From Rhodopirellula islandica (GTDB lineage Bacteria; Planctomycetota; Planctomycetia; Pirellulales; Pirellulaceae), in contig NZ_LECT01000044.1 of NCBI RefSeq assembly GCF_001027925.1, forward strand, positions 186,001-250,000: a stretch of DNA of 64,000 nt, given 5' to 3'. Below, piece after piece: positions 62,946 to 64,000 of this stretch (the first letter of the stretch is position 1; each line of letters opens with the position of its first letter). Under the pieces are notes generated by a model. That model ran no database searches. It was not told the origin of the DNA and saw only the letters and a list, made by a program, of their open reading frames with translations. The position numbers were made by a program, and so were the translations under genes.

Positions 62946-64000
62946 ATGAACGCAAAAACAACTTCACTCGGCTGCTTGGGTTTGCTGTGCATCGGCCTGT
63001 TGGTGGTGGGGCTCCCGATTGGGCTCCGTCAGTACCGGGTCCAGGCTCAGTTGCTGACCATTGCATCGAACGGTGACCCGGTTTCGCTCTCAGAGCTGGG
63101 GGATCCGACTCCCGTGTCCGTTTGGCCAATGGCGGACAAAGTGGATGCGCGACGGGAGATACTGCAGGTCATCGAGTCGGCGGAAGAACTCGCCAAGACT
63201 CTCCATCCGTATCTGAATTCAGATGCAGCCTACGAATATCAGCAGCCATTGTCGGCGGAACATTTGGTTTTGCTGGAGGATGCTTTTCAACAACATCCAC
63301 AGGTCTTGCCCGCTCTGCGAGACGCGTCGCATTGCCAGCGGTACGCGTGGCCCTCGCCGCTAGCGCCGTCCGGTGTGATGCCGCCCGATCAATACATGCA
63401 AGTCTTGCTGAAAGAAGTCAGCCGATTGCGAATGGTTGGCCGGTTGATGCTCTGTGGTTCTCGGTTTTTGGCGACCAAGGGCAAGGTTGATGAGTCCGCG
63501 ATGCTGTGCGTTGATTTGATGCGTTTGACAGGTTTGCAAGAGACGGGTCCGACAGTCGTTGTTTATCAAACCAACGTTGCGATCCGGCAGTCCGCGATCG
63601 ATCAACTCAATGCGATCATGCAGGTCTCGCCGCTGGATCCCGGCACGCACGCTGCCATCGAAAAAGTGTTGACGGAACGCGAATCGAGCGACGCGTTCTT
63701 GCACACTCTCAAAACCGAACGGGTTTACGGGATCGCTTCGATTCAATCCATGCCCGCGGTGTTGCGGGTGTTTTCGAACCAGATGCCGGATTACTTGGCC
63801 GCGATGCAGAGTCAAATCGACCGAGGCAAAACGCCTCCCTGTGATTGGTCGGCCAATCGTGGTCCACCGACGGAAGTGATGACGCAAGCAGCGATGACGG
63901 CGATGGACTCCTGTCGTGCATCGTTCGAACGAGATCGCATTCGATGTCGGTGCTTGCGGATTCTCAACGCGATCCGAGACAAGGGGCTGACGGCGTCGGA
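62946..64000 (+). CDS. Membrane-anchored protein of unknown function (partial)
   Basis: An ATG at 62946 follows GGGGGAGC, a good ribosome site, and the frame is open for 351 codons to the end of the window without a stop. The protein begins with a signal or anchor helix (LGCLGLLCIGLLVVGLPIGL). A soluble, mainly helical region follows, with segments like VLLKEVSRLRMVGRLMLCGS, LMRLTGLQETGPTVVVYQTN and IEKVLTERESSDAFL. The composition is like planctomycete membrane-anchored proteins of unknown function, but I do not recognise a family. The gene lies 117 bases after larC. The C-terminus is missing, so length and domains are unknown. Confidence 0.7.
   Translation, partial: MNAKTTSLGCLGLLCIGLLVVGLPIGLRQYRVQAQLLTIASNGDPVSLSELGDPTPVSVWPMADKVDARREILQVIESAEELAKTLHPYLNSDAAYEYQQPLSAEHLVLLEDAFQQHPQVLPALRDASHCQRYAWPSPLAPSGVMPPDQYMQVLLKEVSRLRMVGRLMLCGSRFLATKGKVDESAMLCVDLMRLTGLQETGPTVVVYQTNVAIRQSAIDQLNAIMQVSPLDPGTHAAIEKVLTERESSDAFLHTLKTERVYGIASIQSMPAVLRVFSNQMPDYLAAMQSQIDRGKTPPCDWSANRGPPTEVMTQAAMTAMDSCRASFERDRIRCRCLRILNAIRDKGLTAS

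Noticed and set aside
1..64000. tRNA, rRNA or CRISPR array
   Set aside because: I saw no cloverleaf with the conserved GTTCGA arm, no rRNA-like stretch and no regularly spaced short repeats; the hairpin repeats are dispersed, not arrayed.

Overview
The window looks like a chromosomal segment of a marine planctomycete of the Pirellulaceae, close to Rhodopirellula. That is an inference from gene content: paired PSD1 cytochrome/DUF1549/DUF1553 and DUF1501 proteins, a DUF1559 pseudopilin-like protein, a DUF1080 protein, adjacent secreted sulfatases, ECF sigma factors beside FecR proteins or Ser/Thr kinases, and many hairpin-forming intergenic repeats. I see no tRNA, rRNA or CRISPR array.

Positions 1-12.2 kb hold a six-gene minus-strand operon. 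Its order is ECF sigma factor, FecR-like anti-sigma protein, then two rounds of a PSD1-type surface cytochrome protein plus a Tat-exported DUF1501 protein, with start/stop overlaps or 1-base gaps at most junctions. From 12.6 to 25 kb come an S46 dipeptidyl peptidase, a half-ABC exporter, a coproheme decarboxylase (chdC/hemQ), a sugar-phosphate isomerase, an FAH-family hydrolase, and a DUF1559/lipoprotein/Kelch cluster.

Positions 25.4-31.3 kb look like a replication-origin neighbourhood. A 500-base non-coding stretch carries two perfect DnaA boxes inside a perfect 16-base inverted repeat, nested around a second 12-base inverted repeat. It is followed directly by dnaN, a DUF721/DciA-like gene, hisF, purH and trpC, all on the plus strand.

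Positions 31.5-53 kb hold a split lipoprotein gene, two sulfatases, and an ECF sigma factor coupled to a kinase fused to a TAXI-type solute-binding domain. They also hold PQQ-type propeller proteins, an FKBP isomerase, rplU followed closely by a second Ser/Thr kinase, a DUF1080 protein and a SulP transporter with a large hydrophilic insert. The stretch ends with a lipoprotein carrying HELAH, an esterase, and a 1048-residue transglutaminase/hydrolase/CBM9-like fusion.

Positions 53.5-58.6 kb are the most unusual part. A 793-base segment covering the 3' part of a cysteine-synthase-like gene is directly repeated around about 3.3 kb of visibly AT-richer DNA. That island carries an IS66 transposase remnant and a minus-strand cassette of three exported proteins: DUF1573-like, a small 10-cysteine protein with no ordinary start codon before its signal peptide, and a 319-residue exported protein. 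A G-quadruplex-type tract lies at the right edge. The remaining sequence holds an aldehyde dehydrogenase, a LOG-family protein, a larC gene whose 3' end is made from a dispersed hairpin repeat, and a membrane-anchored protein that runs off the end.
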